From NCBI GenBank assembly GCA_045646965.1, contig JAZRLR010000013.1:1-64000 (forward strand): a stretch of DNA of 64,000 nt. The letters are read 5' to 3'. Source of the DNA: HGM04593 sp045646965. GTDB lineage: Bacteria; Bacteroidota; Bacteroidia; Bacteroidales; Bacteroidaceae. Within the stretch, counting starts at the first letter, position 1. Every line of letters starts with the position of its first letter. A program made the translations under genes and the position numbers. Of this stretch, positions 48,345 to 57,615 are shown piece after piece. The notes beneath the pieces were generated by a model. It saw nothing but the letters and a program-made list of their open reading frames with translations, made no database searches and was not told where the DNA came from.

Positions 48345-49763
48345 ATGGCAAGAAAAAAGAAAGAATTACCGCTCTTGGAGCGTGTTGAAATAACGGGCGT
48401 GGCGGCCGAGGGTAAGGCTCTTGCTCGCGTGAACGACCTTGTGGTGTTTGTCCCCTTTGTGGTGCCCGGAGATGTGGTCGATTTACAGGTGCGACGCAAA
48501 AAACATAGTTACGCCGAGGCCGAGGCTGTGAATTTTCACACCTATTCGCAGGAGAGAACCGAACCCTTCTGCAAGCACTATGGTGTGTGCGGCGGTTGTA
48601 AATGGCAGTGTCTGGCGTATGAGCATCAGCTCAAATATAAACAGCAGCAGGTGGTGGATGCCCTCACTCGCATAGGTAAGGTGGAACTTCCCGAGGTGAT
48701 GCCCATTCTGGGCTCGGAGAATACCCGCGCCTACCGCAACAAACTCGAGTTTACTTTTAGTAACAAACGCTGGCTTACCTGGCAGGAGGTTGCCGAGCAG
48801 GTGACATACGATAATATGGATGCGCTGGGCTTTCATATCCCCGGGGCCTTTGACAAGGTGCTCGATATTGAGGAATGTGGTCTTATGTGCGGCCTTAACA
48901 ACCGTTTGCGAAACGGTATCAGGGATTTTGCGCATCGCGAAGGTATTCCTTTCTTCGACCTGCGCTCGCAGACGGGCGTGTTGCGCAATATTATGATAAG
49001 AACCTCGACTACGGGCGAGGTGATGCTTTTGCTGCAAGCCAAAGTAACAGCCGACGAGGATATGCGCAGTCTTGAGAATGTGCTTGCATACATTGCCGAG
49101 GCGTTCCCCGAAGTTACTTCTCTGCTCTATGTTATAAATAATAAGTGCAACGACACCTTTGGAGACCTCGAGGTGCACACTTACAAAGGCACCGATGTCA
49201 TATATGAGGAGATGGAGGGCTTGCGCTTCAAGGTGGGTGCGAAATCGTTCTATCAGACAAATAGCGTGCAGGCGTATAATCTTTACAAGGTAGCGCGCGA
49301 CTTTGCTGCTCTCACAGGCAACGAGGTGGTGTATGACCTGTATACCGGCACCGGTACCATTGCAAACTTTGTGGCTTCAAAGGCAAAGAAGGTGGTAGGA
49401 ATTGAGTATGTCGAGGATGCGATAATCGACGCTCGCGTGAATGCGGAACTCAACGGCTTTGACAATCTCACATTCTTTGCGGGTGATATGAAGGATATTC
49501 TCACAAAGGAGTTTATAGAGACTCACGGACGTCCCGATGTGATTATTACCGATCCTCCCCGTGCAGGTATGCATAACGATGTGATAGATACAATTCTCTT
49601 TGCGGCTCCGCAAAGAATTGTGTATGTGAGTTGTAACCCCGCCACACAGGCGCGCGACCTCTCGCTGCTCGATGCACAATATAAGGTGGTGGCTGTGCAG
49701 CCTGTGGATATGTTTCCTCACACACACCACGTTGAGAATGTGGTTCTTCTCGAAAGAAGATAA
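48345..49763 (+). CDS. rlmD: 23S rRNA (uracil1939-C5)-methyltransferase RlmD
   Basis: 472 aa. N-terminal TRAM domain (ERVEITGVAAEGKALARVND to about 60). Cys76, Cys82, Cys85 and Cys89 (CKHYGVCGGCKWQC) form the iron-sulfur site seen in RumA/RlmD. Methyltransferase part: YDLYTGTGTIANFVAS, DPPRAGMHNDV, and the catalytic Cys in VYVSCNPATQARDLSLL. Followed 18 bp later by an RluA-type gene, making an RNA-modification pair. Confidence 0.94.
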   Translation: MARKKKELPLLERVEITGVAAEGKALARVNDLVVFVPFVVPGDVVDLQVRRKKHSYAEAEAVNFHTYSQERTEPFCKHYGVCGGCKWQCLAYEHQLKYKQQQVVDALTRIGKVELPEVMPILGSENTRAYRNKLEFTFSNKRWLTWQEVAEQVTYDNMDALGFHIPGAFDKVLDIEECGLMCGLNNRLRNGIRDFAHREGIPFFDLRSQTGVLRNIMIRTSTTGEVMLLLQAKVTADEDMRSLENVLAYIAEAFPEVTSLLYVINNKCNDTFGDLEVHTYKGTDVIYEEMEGLRFKVGAKSFYQTNSVQAYNLYKVARDFAALTGNEVVYDLYTGTGTIANFVASKAKKVVGIEYVEDAIIDARVNAELNGFDNLTFFAGDMKDILTKEFIETHGRPDVIITDPPRAGMHNDVIDTILFAAPQRIVYVSCNPATQARDLSLLDAQYKVVAVQPVDMFPHTHHVENVVLLERR

Positions 49764-49781
49764 CTTTTTAATTTGATTACT

Positions 49782-50669
49782 ATGCGCAGAAACATAAAGA
49801 ATTTGCTCACTTTTAAAGTGACAGCCGAGGCACAGCTTATAGCCTTTCTTATGGAGAAGATGCACGGCATAAGCAGAAACAGAGCGAAGGCTCTTATAAC
49901 AAACCGTGTCGTTCTGGTCGATAATATAATAACCACACACCCCCTCGCCGAGCTCAAGCCCGGGCAGGTGGTTCAGCTCGACCGCTCGAAGCACAAGAAA
50001 TCGTTCCATAGCAACAGCCTCGACATTGTGTATGAGGACCCCTATCTGTTGATTATTGACAAGCGTGCGGGTTTGCTCTCGATGAGTAATAACACCCGTC
50101 AGGAGACTGTGCAGACTGTGCTCAATCGTTATCTCGAGAAGGGTGGCGGCCGCAATACCTCGCACCTTGTGCATCGTCTCGACCGCGACACCTCGGGCCT
50201 TATGGTCTATGCAAAGGATATAAAGACACAGCAGTCGCTCATCGACGGTTGGCAGCAGCTTGTGACCGACCGCCGTTATATCGCTCTTGTGGAGGGAACT
50301 CTGGAGGAGAAAGAGGGCAGAATTCAGTCGTGGCTCACCGAGGATAAGAGATTTGTGACGCATTCGAGCCCTGTGGACAACGGCGGTAAGTTTGCCGTTA
50401 CATATTATAAAGTGCTGCAGGAGGGCAACGGTTACTCTCTTGTGGAGTGTGAGTTGCAGACCGGTCGCAAGAATCAGATTCGTGTGCATATGGCGCAGCT
50501 CGGTCACCCCGTGGTGGGCGACCACAAATATGGCAGCACCGACGACTCTATCCGTCGTCTCGGTCTGCACGCCTATATGCTCTGCTTCCGTCACCCCGTG
50601 AACGGCAAGCTTTTGCGTTTTGAGACTCCCGTGCCTGTTTGCTTTGAGAAGTGTCTCGATGGTAAATAG
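49782..50669 (+). CDS. RluA-family rRNA/tRNA pseudouridine synthase
   Basis: 295 aa from ATG at 49782. N-terminal S4-like domain (LMEKMHGISRNRAKALITNR, VVLVDNIIT). Catalytic domain with HRLDRDTSGLMVYAKD holding the nucleophilic Asp, and RKNQIRVHMAQLGHPVVGD plus HAYMLCFRHPV. RluA members modify 23S rRNA or tRNA; the exact target is not deducible. Its last 11 bp overlap the start of the peptidoglycan-binding gene. Confidence 0.93.
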   Translation: MRRNIKNLLTFKVTAEAQLIAFLMEKMHGISRNRAKALITNRVVLVDNIITTHPLAELKPGQVVQLDRSKHKKSFHSNSLDIVYEDPYLLIIDKRAGLLSMSNNTRQETVQTVLNRYLEKGGGRNTSHLVHRLDRDTSGLMVYAKDIKTQQSLIDGWQQLVTDRRYIALVEGTLEEKEGRIQSWLTEDKRFVTHSSPVDNGGKFAVTYYKVLQEGNGYSLVECELQTGRKNQIRVHMAQLGHPVVGDHKYGSTDDSIRRLGLHAYMLCFRHPVNGKLLRFETPVPVCFEKCLDGK

Positions 50670-51192
50670 CACTCCGAAATATCGTCTGCTTGCGTTTGTA
50701 CTCCTGCTTATGTGTGCGGGAGCGGCGCGTGGCGGAGAGGTTCTGCCTGCCGACACGGTTATGCTCTTTCGCAAGGTGGCGACCGATAGTGCAGTGATTG
50801 TGAAGAAACAGCCCAAGCGTGCTGCGCCCAAAAAGAAAAAAGCGCCCGCGCGCAAGGCGGCTGCGAAGTCTGTCAAGAAACCGAAAGTTGTAAATAAAAT
50901 TGATTCGGTGAAGTATGTGCAGCCCAAGTATTATCTTGGCGACAGGGTGTTGATGCGCGGAGATTCGGGTGCTGATGTGAAGAAATTGGCCGAGATTATG
51001 GTAAAGAATCTCTATATGGATGAAAATTCTATTCCTTACACTGCGACGGGTGAGGTTTTGTATGACAAAGAACTCTTGCGTGCTGTAAAGCTATTTCAAA
51101 AAGTTTCGGGCTTGTACGAAGACGGAATTGTGGGCGAAACAACCATAAAGGCTTTGCGTAAAATACACCGTTGGCGCAGGATGAGTAAATAA
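50659..51192 (+). CDS. Exported peptidoglycan-binding-domain protein
   Basis: 177 aa from ATG at 50659, overlapping the end of the pseudouridine synthase gene by 11 bp. Signal peptide YRLLAFVLLLMCAGAARG. Then a Lys/Ala/Pro-rich linker of about 45 residues (KKQPKRAAPKKKKAPARKAA) and a PG_binding_1 domain (LMRGDSGADVKKLAEIMVKN, TGEVLYDKELLRAVKLFQKV, SGLYEDGIVGETTIKALRKI). The basic linker may hug anionic wall or membrane. No hydrolase domain is attached, so it is a binding or anchoring protein. Confidence 0.85.
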   Translation: MVNSTPKYRLLAFVLLLMCAGAARGGEVLPADTVMLFRKVATDSAVIVKKQPKRAAPKKKKAPARKAAAKSVKKPKVVNKIDSVKYVQPKYYLGDRVLMRGDSGADVKKLAEIMVKNLYMDENSIPYTATGEVLYDKELLRAVKLFQKVSGLYEDGIVGETTIKALRKIHRWRRMSK

Positions 51193-51211
51193 AAGACAGG
51201 TATATAACATA

Positions 51212-51239
51212 AAAAAAAGGAGCGCGAGCTCCTTTTTTT
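51212..51239. terminator. Bidirectional terminator
   Basis: AAAAAAAGGAGC (51212-51223), loop GCGA, GCTCCTTTTTTT (51228-51239), between convergent genes. Confidence 0.93.
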
Positions 51240-51243
51240 ATGT

Positions 51244-52143
51244 TTACATATTCCACGCTCTTTTGTTGAGGATGCTTTCCACTGCATCTTCGAGCTTGTC
51301 GTTGAGGTTGCAGAAGAAATCGATTCCGGTGAACTCCTCGAGCTCGTCTATTGTGATGGCGCACTCCGAATATTCGTCTTCGTTTTCTTTGAAGAAACTT
51401 TTGTGCTCCAGAAGGAATGCCGCTGCGTGGTAGACATTGTCTTTGACCTTCAGCAGTGCTACAAAGTAGTACTTGGGCACGGTGGGGCAGGTGCCTTTTG
51501 TGTCGTAGTATCCCTCGGTTATGGTGCCGCCCTTTACCACGTAGAGTGTGTCGGCGAAGTCGGGGTTGCGCCCCCAGCCCGATTTTCTTGCGTTTATTGC
51601 GCTCTCGAGCTTGCTCCACGGGCCGCTTGTGTTGAACGCTTTGAGCATCGGCGAGATGTTTGAGAAGTAAAAGGTTTGCGCGTTGGCTTCTTTTGAATAT
51701 AATCTGTCGAACGAGGCAAGCAGATGTCCTCTTTGGTAGTACTGCTCACCGTTGCGCCATATAAGGTCGTTGTTTAGCACGTTGTTGTCTTCGAGGTCGG
51801 GGTCGGTGCGGAATGGCTCGCCGCCCAGTGCATCCCACGAGTCTCTGCTCCAGTCGGTGTCGCGGTTGCTCTTGTCGAAGCGGAAGGCTATCCAGCGCGA
51901 GTGACGGCGCTCTTTGTTGTGCGAAATGCAGTAGGTGACGGTGTCGCCTGTGGCACCCGAGGTGTGTCGCGAGAGAAAGATGTCCTCGTTGTTGAGGCGT
52001 GGTATCTCGGTTCTCTTGGCGTGTATGTCGCAGTCGGTGTTTGCGTTTTTGTTGTTTGGGTTGTGGTAGTCGTTGCCCTCATCGCTGTCGCACGCGGCGA
52101 GAAACAGCGGTAGTGTGGCGATCAGGTATAAGAGCCTCTTCAT
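51244..52143 (-). CDS. DNA/RNA non-specific endonuclease, lipoprotein
   Basis: 299 aa. Lipobox LFLAAC with Cys18, then Asp-rich tether. The nuclease fold is shown by VTYCISHNKERRHSRWIAF, WRNGEQYYQRGHLLASFDRL (R-G-H containing the catalytic His, family form DRGH), and the Mg-binding Asn in FYFSNISPMLKAFN. The first residue of the DRGH motif is Gln here, as in some NUC1 members. Likely exported and surface- or periplasm-attached, degrading nucleic acid for nutrient or defence. Single gene. Confidence 0.9.
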   Translation of the reverse strand: MKRLLYLIATLPLFLAACDSDEGNDYHNPNNKNANTDCDIHAKRTEIPRLNNEDIFLSRHTSGATGDTVTYCISHNKERRHSRWIAFRFDKSNRDTDWSRDSWDALGGEPFRTDPDLEDNNVLNNDLIWRNGEQYYQRGHLLASFDRLYSKEANAQTFYFSNISPMLKAFNTSGPWSKLESAINARKSGWGRNPDFADTLYVVKGGTITEGYYDTKGTCPTVPKYYFVALLKVKDNVYHAAAFLLEHKSFFKENEDEYSECAITIDELEEFTGIDFFCNLNDKLEDAVESILNKRAWNM

Positions 52144-52169
52144 ATTTTGCCCTATGTGTGGTTAATAAA

Positions 52170-52201
52170 AAAGAGGTGTATTAAGCTTAATACACCTCTT
52201 T
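52170..52201. terminator. Perfect palindromic terminator between rpmE2 and nuclease genes
   Basis: A 32-bp perfect palindrome AAAGAGGTGTATTAAG / CTTAATACACCTCTTT. Both neighbouring genes are on the minus strand, so it ends the rpmE2 message. Confidence 0.92.
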
Positions 52202-52222
52202 CTATATTTATGCAATTTTTTG

Positions 52223-52474
52223 TTACTTCTTGATCTTTGCGTAACGGCTCATAAACTTATCAACGCGACCTGCTGTATCCACAAGTTTAGCTTTACCTGT
52301 GTAGAAGGGGTGAGAAGTGTTAGAGATCTCAAGTTTAATCAAGGGGTATGTCTCGCCCTCGAACTCAATAGTTTCCTTTGTGTTACAGGTAGACTGTGAA
52401 AGGAAGCAATCGCCGTTTGACATATCTTTGAATACAACGGGACGATATCCTGCGGGATGAATGTCTTTTTTCAT
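52223..52474 (-). CDS. rpmE2: 50S ribosomal protein L31 type B
   Basis: 83 aa. Type B features: MKKDIHPAGYRPVVFKDMSN, LSQSTCNTKETIEFEGETYP, SHPFYTGKAKLVDTAGRVDKF. The two CxxC-type zinc motifs of ordinary L31 are absent (only single Cys residues remain), which is the C-minus form used widely in Bacteroidetes. Confidence 0.96.
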   Translation of the reverse strand: MKKDIHPAGYRPVVFKDMSNGDCFLSQSTCNTKETIEFEGETYPLIKLEISNTSHPFYTGKAKLVDTAGRVDKFMSRYAKIKK

Positions 52475-52538
52475 TATTTTAATCTTTTAATTTTTATTTG
52501 CTGGTAACAAAAAATGTGTGTAATGGCTTTTCGGAGTG

Positions 52539-52569
52539 CAAAGGTAATACAATTGCTTTAAATGACAAA
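52539..52569 (-). promoter_or_regulatory. Promoter of rpmE2
   Basis: On the minus strand TTTG (52569-52566), 19 bp, then TACCTTTG (52546-52539): an ideal Bacteroidetes promoter, 65 bp before the ATG. Confidence 0.75.
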
Positions 52570-52617
52570 GATTTTGCCCTCTTTTTTATGTATAATTTTG
52601 TCGTTATCTCTTTTTGC

Positions 52618-53799
52618 CTATTCCACATAGAGTACGAGTCCTTTGAGGTACTCTCCCTCGGGGTGGTAAATGTTTACGGGGTGGTCCGACGGCTGTGTGA
52701 GCTGGTGCAGGATGCGCACGTTTCTCTTTGCCATAGCTGCGGCGGTGAAGACTGCGGTGCGGAAGTTCTCTTTGCTCACCACCTGCGAGCAGGAGAAGGT
52801 GAAGAGTATGCCGCCGGGCTGTATCTTCTCTATCGCCTTGGCGTTGAGGCGGCGGTAGCCTATGAGGGCGTTGCGCAGCGAGTCGCGGTGCTTGGCAAAT
52901 GCGGGCGGGTCGAGGATAATGAGGTCGTAGTTGTTACCCATACGCTCAAGGTAGTCGAATGCATCCTCGGCGTAGGCGGCGTGGCGCTTGTCGTCGGGGA
53001 AGTTGATTGCTACGTTGGCGTTTGTGAGGTCGATAGCCTTTGCCGAGCAATCGACAGAGTGTACCACTTCGGCTCCGCCGCGCAGCGCGTAGATGCTGAA
53101 GCCGCCTGTGTAGCAGAACATATTGAGGAGCTTGCGTCCCTTGGCATATTTCTCGAGGAGTGAGCGGTTCTCGCGCTGGTCTACAAAGAAGCCCGTTTTC
53201 TGTCCGCGTATCCAGTCGATGTGGAATTTGAGGCCATACTCTGTGGAGATGTTTGCCGCATCGCTTCCCATAATGTAGCCGTTGTCTTTGGTGATATCGG
53301 CCTTGTAGGGGAGGGTGGTCTCCGATTTGTAGTATATGTTTTTCAGTTTGTCGCCCAGGGTGTTTTTAAGTGCCTCGGCTACTTCGCCGCGGTTTACGTG
53401 CATACCCACGCTATGTGCCTGCATAACGGCTGTTTCGCCATATATGTCCACGATGAGCCCGGGCAGCGAGTCGCCCTCGCCGTGTACGAGGCGGTAGGTG
53501 TCGTTGTCGGGGCGCGACGCTATGCCTGTGCGGCAGCGCAGGTCGTAGGCGGTGGCTATGCGGCGGTTCCAGAACTCCTGGTCGATGGATTCGTCGTTGA
53601 ATGTGAGCACTCGCACTGTGATGCTGCCTATCTGTATGTGACCGCGGGCGATGAACTCTCCGCTGTTTGTGTATACGGTTACGATGTCTCCCTCTTCGGG
53701 ATTGCCCTCGGTGCGCTGTATCGCTCCCGAGAATATCCACGGGTGGAAGCGGCGGAGTGACTCCTCTTTGCCGCGTTTGAGTGTTACACGTTTTTCCAT
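52618..53799 (-). CDS. rlmI: RlmI-like 23S rRNA (cytosine-C5)-methyltransferase
   Basis: 393 aa. N-terminal PUA domain (LKRGKEESLRRFHPWIFSGA, TNSGEFIARGHIQ). Methyltransferase domain: NMFCYTGGFSIYALRGGAEV, DPPAFAKHRDSL, and SCSQVVSKENF with the catalytic Cys. RlmI modifies C1962 of 23S rRNA in E. coli. Starts 5 bp after the stop of the exonuclease gene; third gene of a DUF5063-exonuclease-rlmI operon. Confidence 0.9.
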   Translation of the reverse strand: MEKRVTLKRGKEESLRRFHPWIFSGAIQRTEGNPEEGDIVTVYTNSGEFIARGHIQIGSITVRVLTFNDESIDQEFWNRRIATAYDLRCRTGIASRPDNDTYRLVHGEGDSLPGLIVDIYGETAVMQAHSVGMHVNRGEVAEALKNTLGDKLKNIYYKSETTLPYKADITKDNGYIMGSDAANISTEYGLKFHIDWIRGQKTGFFVDQRENRSLLEKYAKGRKLLNMFCYTGGFSIYALRGGAEVVHSVDCSAKAIDLTNANVAINFPDDKRHAAYAEDAFDYLERMGNNYDLIILDPPAFAKHRDSLRNALIGYRRLNAKAIEKIQPGGILFTFSCSQVVSKENFRTAVFTAAAMAKRNVRILHQLTQPSDHPVNIYHPEGEYLKGLVLYVE

Positions 53800-53803
53800 T
53801 GTG

Positions 53804-54388
53804 CTATTTTTCTGCTTGTTTTAGTCGGTTGTATATATTGAGGCACGCCCACGCGTCGGTGGCGGCATACTGCTTCTGCTTGTCGGTGAGCACGTCCTGC
53901 TCCCAGTTGCTCAACTGCTGGCTTTTGGAGATGCGCTCGCCAAATATTATTGCGTAAATCTTTTGCAGGCTCATCTCTTGTATGCCGAATTTATCGACAT
54001 ATTTCTGCAGGTCGAAAAAACCTCCTGCCTTGAAACGGCGGCGGCGCGAGAGTGCCTGGTAGTCGTCGTGCAGTGAGACGCCCACTTTTATTATCTCTTT
54101 GTTCTCGAGGAGCGCGACAAGGGAGTCGGGCATTCCTGTGCGGCACAGGCGTATGAGAAAACAAGTGTCGGCGGTAGACAGCTGTAGCAGAGATACGTTG
54201 TAGTGCACTCCCTTGCGGAAGGCGGGGCGTGTCTCTGTGTCTATGCCCAGGATTTTCTCTTTTGAGAGTGCTGTCACGGCTTTGTCTACATCGCCCGCGG
54301 TGTCAATGGTTATTATGCGGCCGGGGTAGAGGAGTGTGGGCATTGTGGCAATCTCGCTCTTTTCTATGTGTGCATTAAAAATTGTCAT
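53804..54388 (-). CDS. DEDDy 3'-5' exonuclease-domain protein
   Basis: 194 aa. Exo I motif ILGIDTETRPAF (D-x-E), Exo II KVGVSLHDDYQAL, Exo III YAATDAWACLNIYNRL (Y-x-x-x-D). This is RNase D-like without the HRDC domains. It trims RNA or DNA ends; substrate uncertain. The ATG at 54388 overlaps the DUF5063 stop by 14 bp; an internal ATG (MPTLLYPG) is an alternative start. Confidence 0.9.
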   Translation of the reverse strand: MTIFNAHIEKSEIATMPTLLYPGRIITIDTAGDVDKAVTALSKEKILGIDTETRPAFRKGVHYNVSLLQLSTADTCFLIRLCRTGMPDSLVALLENKEIIKVGVSLHDDYQALSRRRRFKAGGFFDLQKYVDKFGIQEMSLQKIYAIIFGERISKSQQLSNWEQDVLTDKQKQYAATDAWACLNIYNRLKQAEK

Positions 54389-54926
54389 TGTCGCTCTCTT
54401 CTTCGTCGGGTGCGGTGTTGTATTTTATTTCGTGGAGGGCACGCAGGGTGTTTACCAGCCTTTGTCCCCAGTATTGGCGGAAGTGGTCGTTGCAGTCGAT
54501 GATTGCGTCGTGCATAGTTTCGTTTATGCCCACCTGAAACAGCGATACAAAGTTTTTTATATCCTGATAAATGTCGGCGAGGTCCTCGGAGATGGTTTTT
54601 GTGACGGGGGTGTCGCTGTATTTCATCTCCTCGACAAATACATCGAGATAGGTGTCTTTGTCGCCAAGCAACTCGCTGATGTTTATGCGCAGAATCTCGT
54701 AGCTGTCCTCCGATACAAAGTCTTGCAGGTCTTCGTCGCTCAATCGCTCCTCGTCGGGCAGCATCTGGGCCTTGAGGTAGAGGAGCGGCAGCAGCTTGAG
54801 CAGCGTGCCTGTGAACTCTTTGCGTGTGTGCTCGGTTGTCTGTTCCAAATATGCGCAGAACTCTGCGGCTACGGTTACAAATTCTATCGTGTTGCGCTGA
54901 AATACTATGTCTCTGCTCTCTTCCAT
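54375..54926 (-). CDS. DUF5063 protein
   Basis: 183 aa, mostly helical and acidic. Recognisable features of DUF5063 are FVTVAAEFCAYLEQ, LLKLLPLLYLKAQMLPD, and DCNDHFRQYWGQRLVNTLRALHEI. The C-terminal tail DEEESDNDNF is strongly acidic. Function unknown. In Bacteroidetes it regularly precedes the exonuclease gene seen here, which suggests a shared role in RNA metabolism; that is inference. Confidence 0.88.
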   Translation of the reverse strand: MEESRDIVFQRNTIEFVTVAAEFCAYLEQTTEHTRKEFTGTLLKLLPLLYLKAQMLPDEERLSDEDLQDFVSEDSYEILRINISELLGDKDTYLDVFVEEMKYSDTPVTKTISEDLADIYQDIKNFVSLFQVGINETMHDAIIDCNDHFRQYWGQRLVNTLRALHEIKYNTAPDEEESDNDNF

Positions 54927-55022
54927 ACTCTTTGCCTTGTGAATTTTTACTGCTGTCTGTAATTTTGCTGCGAAGTTACAAAAAATAGCGGAGCTATGGA
55001 GGTGTGGTATCTGTTTTTTTTA

Positions 55023-55030
55023 TATCTTCG
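55023..55030 (+). promoter_or_regulatory. -7 box for ftsK
   Basis: TATCTTCG, 52 bp before the ATG at 55083. No clear TTTG about 20 bp upstream. Confidence 0.45.
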
Positions 55031-55082
55031 CGATGTTTATGCCTTTTTATTATATTAGGTAGAATGTTTATTATCGTATTTT

Positions 55083-57596
55083 ATGGCAAAGAAAAATAAT
55101 ACACGCGACAAAATTTCCTTTATCGAAAAGACCAAGGCAGCCTTTGAAAATCCGAATGTGCTCTTTATTCTGGGGCTTCTGTTCGGTGCCATAGCTGTGT
55201 TTCTGTGCAGTTCTTTTCTTTCGTTCTTCTCGTCGGGCGGTGCCGACCAGAGTGTGATTGATGCGGTGGCCGAGGGTTCCGAGGCTGCCAAGGAGGCTGT
55301 GGAAAATACTTCGGGCCGTGGCGGTGCCATAGTGGCCGATTTTCTTGTGAACCGCTGTTTCGGCTGGGCGTCGGTGCTTGTGGTGCCTCTGCTTGTGGCG
55401 GTGATGTTGCGCCTGATGAATATACGTCGCCCCGATATGCTCAAGTGGTTCATAGCCACTGTTTTCGGCATTGTGTGGGGCTCGGTTTTCTTTGCATTCT
55501 TCCTTGGAGACTTCTTTTCGGGCAGTTTTGTTTCGCCCGGTGGTAATCACGGCGAGTTTATATCGGCGTGGCTCACCGACAAAGTGGGCGTAGTGGGTGT
55601 AGTGCTCGTGCTTGTGATAACTCTTGTGGTTTTTATGACATACCTCACCCGCGAGACTATTACCTGGTTGCAGAAGGCTTTTTCTTTCAGTTTCTTGCCC
55701 AAATTGAATTCCGAAGAAGAGTCTGTGCGCGACGAAGAGGATACTGTAGAGGAATCTGCAGCCGAAACACCTGCGGAGGAGACTCTCGCCGACGAAGAGA
55801 ACTCTCTTGTGGCGGAATATGAGCTTGAAACCGAGGATGAAACCCCTGTGGAGGTTGCCGAGGAGGAACTTGACGTAACTCCCGAGGAGGACGAGGATGA
55901 GCCCGAAGAACTGAGAATTGTGGAGCCCGAAGAGGAGGAAGAGGAAGCTGATGCGTCGGCTATGTTCGACGCAATATCACGTAACTGCGGTGCTTCGACA
56001 GAGCAGGGCGGTGAGATAAAGATGGAAGTCGAGGAGGTTGAGGACGATGATATGGGTGGCAAAATGTTGCGCCCCATAAACCCCCGTGACGAATTGAGCT
56101 ATTACAAGCCGCCTACCGTGGATTTGCTCGACAAATATGAGCAGACTGCGCACGCGATAGATATGAACGAGCAGAACGCGAATAAAGAGAAAATCGTGGA
56201 GGTGCTGCGTAACTTTGAAATCAAGATAAGCTCTATAAAAGCGACCGTGGGCCCCACAATTACGCTCTACGAGATTACTCCCGCGCCCGGTATCCGCATT
56301 TCGAAGATAAAGAATCTCGAAGACGATATAGCTATGAGTCTCTCGGCACTCTGTATTCGTATCATTGCTCCCATTCCCGGTAAGGGTACCGTGGGTATCG
56401 AGGTGCCCAACGCTCACAAGCAGATTGTGCCTATGGCGTCGCTGCTCAACAGTCGTAAGTATAAAGAGACAGATATGGCGTTGCCGCTTGCGCTCGGAAA
56501 GACAATCTCGAACGATGTCTTTATGGTGGATATGGCAAAGATGCCTCACCTGCTTGTGGCCGGTGCTACAGGTATGGGTAAGTCGGTGGGACTTAATGCG
56601 ATAATTACCTCGCTTCTCTATAAGATGCACCCCGCATATCTGAAATTTGTTATGGTAGACCCCAAGATGGTGGAGTTGAGCCTTTACAATGTGCTCGAGA
56701 AGCATTTCCTTGCAAAACTTGAGGGCGAGGATGAACCTATTATTACCGATGTGCACAAGGTGGTGCGCACGCTAAAATCGCTCTGCGTGGAGATGGATAA
56801 TCGTTACAAACTATTGCAGATGGCGTCGGTGCGCTCGGTGAAAGAGTATAACGAGAAGTATCTTAATAAAGAACTTCTCCCCACAAAAGGACACCGCTTT
56901 ATGCCTTATATCGTTGTGATAATCGACGAGTATGGCGACCTTATGATGACCGCAGGCCGTGAGGTGGAACAGCCTATCGCGCGTATCGCGCAGAAAGCCC
57001 GTGCCGTGGGTATTCATATGATTATTGCGACACAGCGTCCCACTACAAATATTATCACAGGTACCATAAAAGCGAACTTCCCTGCGCGTATGGCTTTCCG
57101 AGTAATCTCGGTTATCGACTCGCGCACTATTCTCGACCGTCAGGGTGCAAATCAGTTGCAGGGACGTGGTGATATGCTCTTCCTTGCGGGTAACGACCCC
57201 GTGCGTGTGCAGTGTGCCCTTGTGGAGACCAAGGAGGTGGAGCGCGTGTGTGCTCACATTGCGAAGCAGCAGGGTTATCCCTCGGCTTATATTTTGCCCG
57301 AGCCTGACGAAGCTCCTGCCGACGGCGGAGGTGGCTCTTCGGCACGCGGAGACTTCTCGTCGGACAAGCTCGACCCTCTCTTTGCCGAGGCGGCACGCAC
57401 TGTGGTGCTTCAGCAGCAGGGTTCCACTTCTCTGATTCAGCGCAAGTTCAACGTGGGCTTTAACCGCGCGGGCCGCATTATGGACCAGCTCTGCCAGACA
57501 GGTATCGTGGGCGAGCAGGAGGGTAGCAAGCCGCGTCAGGTGCTCTGTGCCGATGAGGCCGACCTTGAATTCCGTCTGAAACAGTTATTGCAGTAA
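55083..57596 (+). CDS. ftsK: DNA translocase FtsK
   Basis: 837 aa. Four N-terminal membrane helices (to about 190) are followed by a strongly acidic linker of about 130 residues (runs of D/E such as PEEDEDEPEEL and EPEEEEEEAD). The motor has Walker A GATGMGKS near 494-501, Walker B VVIIDEYGDLMMT, and IATQRPTTNIITG. The C-terminal winged-helix gamma domain (TSLIQRKFNVGFNRAGRIMD, QLCQTGIVG) reads KOPS-like sites. It pumps chromosome ends at the septum for XerCD resolution. Followed 19 bp later by a LolA-like gene. Confidence 0.96.
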   Translation: MAKKNNTRDKISFIEKTKAAFENPNVLFILGLLFGAIAVFLCSSFLSFFSSGGADQSVIDAVAEGSEAAKEAVENTSGRGGAIVADFLVNRCFGWASVLVVPLLVAVMLRLMNIRRPDMLKWFIATVFGIVWGSVFFAFFLGDFFSGSFVSPGGNHGEFISAWLTDKVGVVGVVLVLVITLVVFMTYLTRETITWLQKAFSFSFLPKLNSEEESVRDEEDTVEESAAETPAEETLADEENSLVAEYELETEDETPVEVAEEELDVTPEEDEDEPEELRIVEPEEEEEEADASAMFDAISRNCGASTEQGGEIKMEVEEVEDDDMGGKMLRPINPRDELSYYKPPTVDLLDKYEQTAHAIDMNEQNANKEKIVEVLRNFEIKISSIKATVGPTITLYEITPAPGIRISKIKNLEDDIAMSLSALCIRIIAPIPGKGTVGIEVPNAHKQIVPMASLLNSRKYKETDMALPLALGKTISNDVFMVDMAKMPHLLVAGATGMGKSVGLNAIITSLLYKMHPAYLKFVMVDPKMVELSLYNVLEKHFLAKLEGEDEPIITDVHKVVRTLKSLCVEMDNRYKLLQMASVRSVKEYNEKYLNKELLPTKGHRFMPYIVVIIDEYGDLMMTAGREVEQPIARIAQKARAVGIHMIIATQRPTTNIITGTIKANFPARMAFRVISVIDSRTILDRQGANQLQGRGDMLFLAGNDPVRVQCALVETKEVERVCAHIAKQQGYPSAYILPEPDEAPADGGGGSSARGDFSSDKLDPLFAEAARTVVLQQQGSTSLIQRKFNVGFNRAGRIMDQLCQTGIVGEQEGSKPRQVLCADEADLEFRLKQLLQ

Positions 57597-57615
57597 TTTC
57601 GTTAATTGTGTAAAT

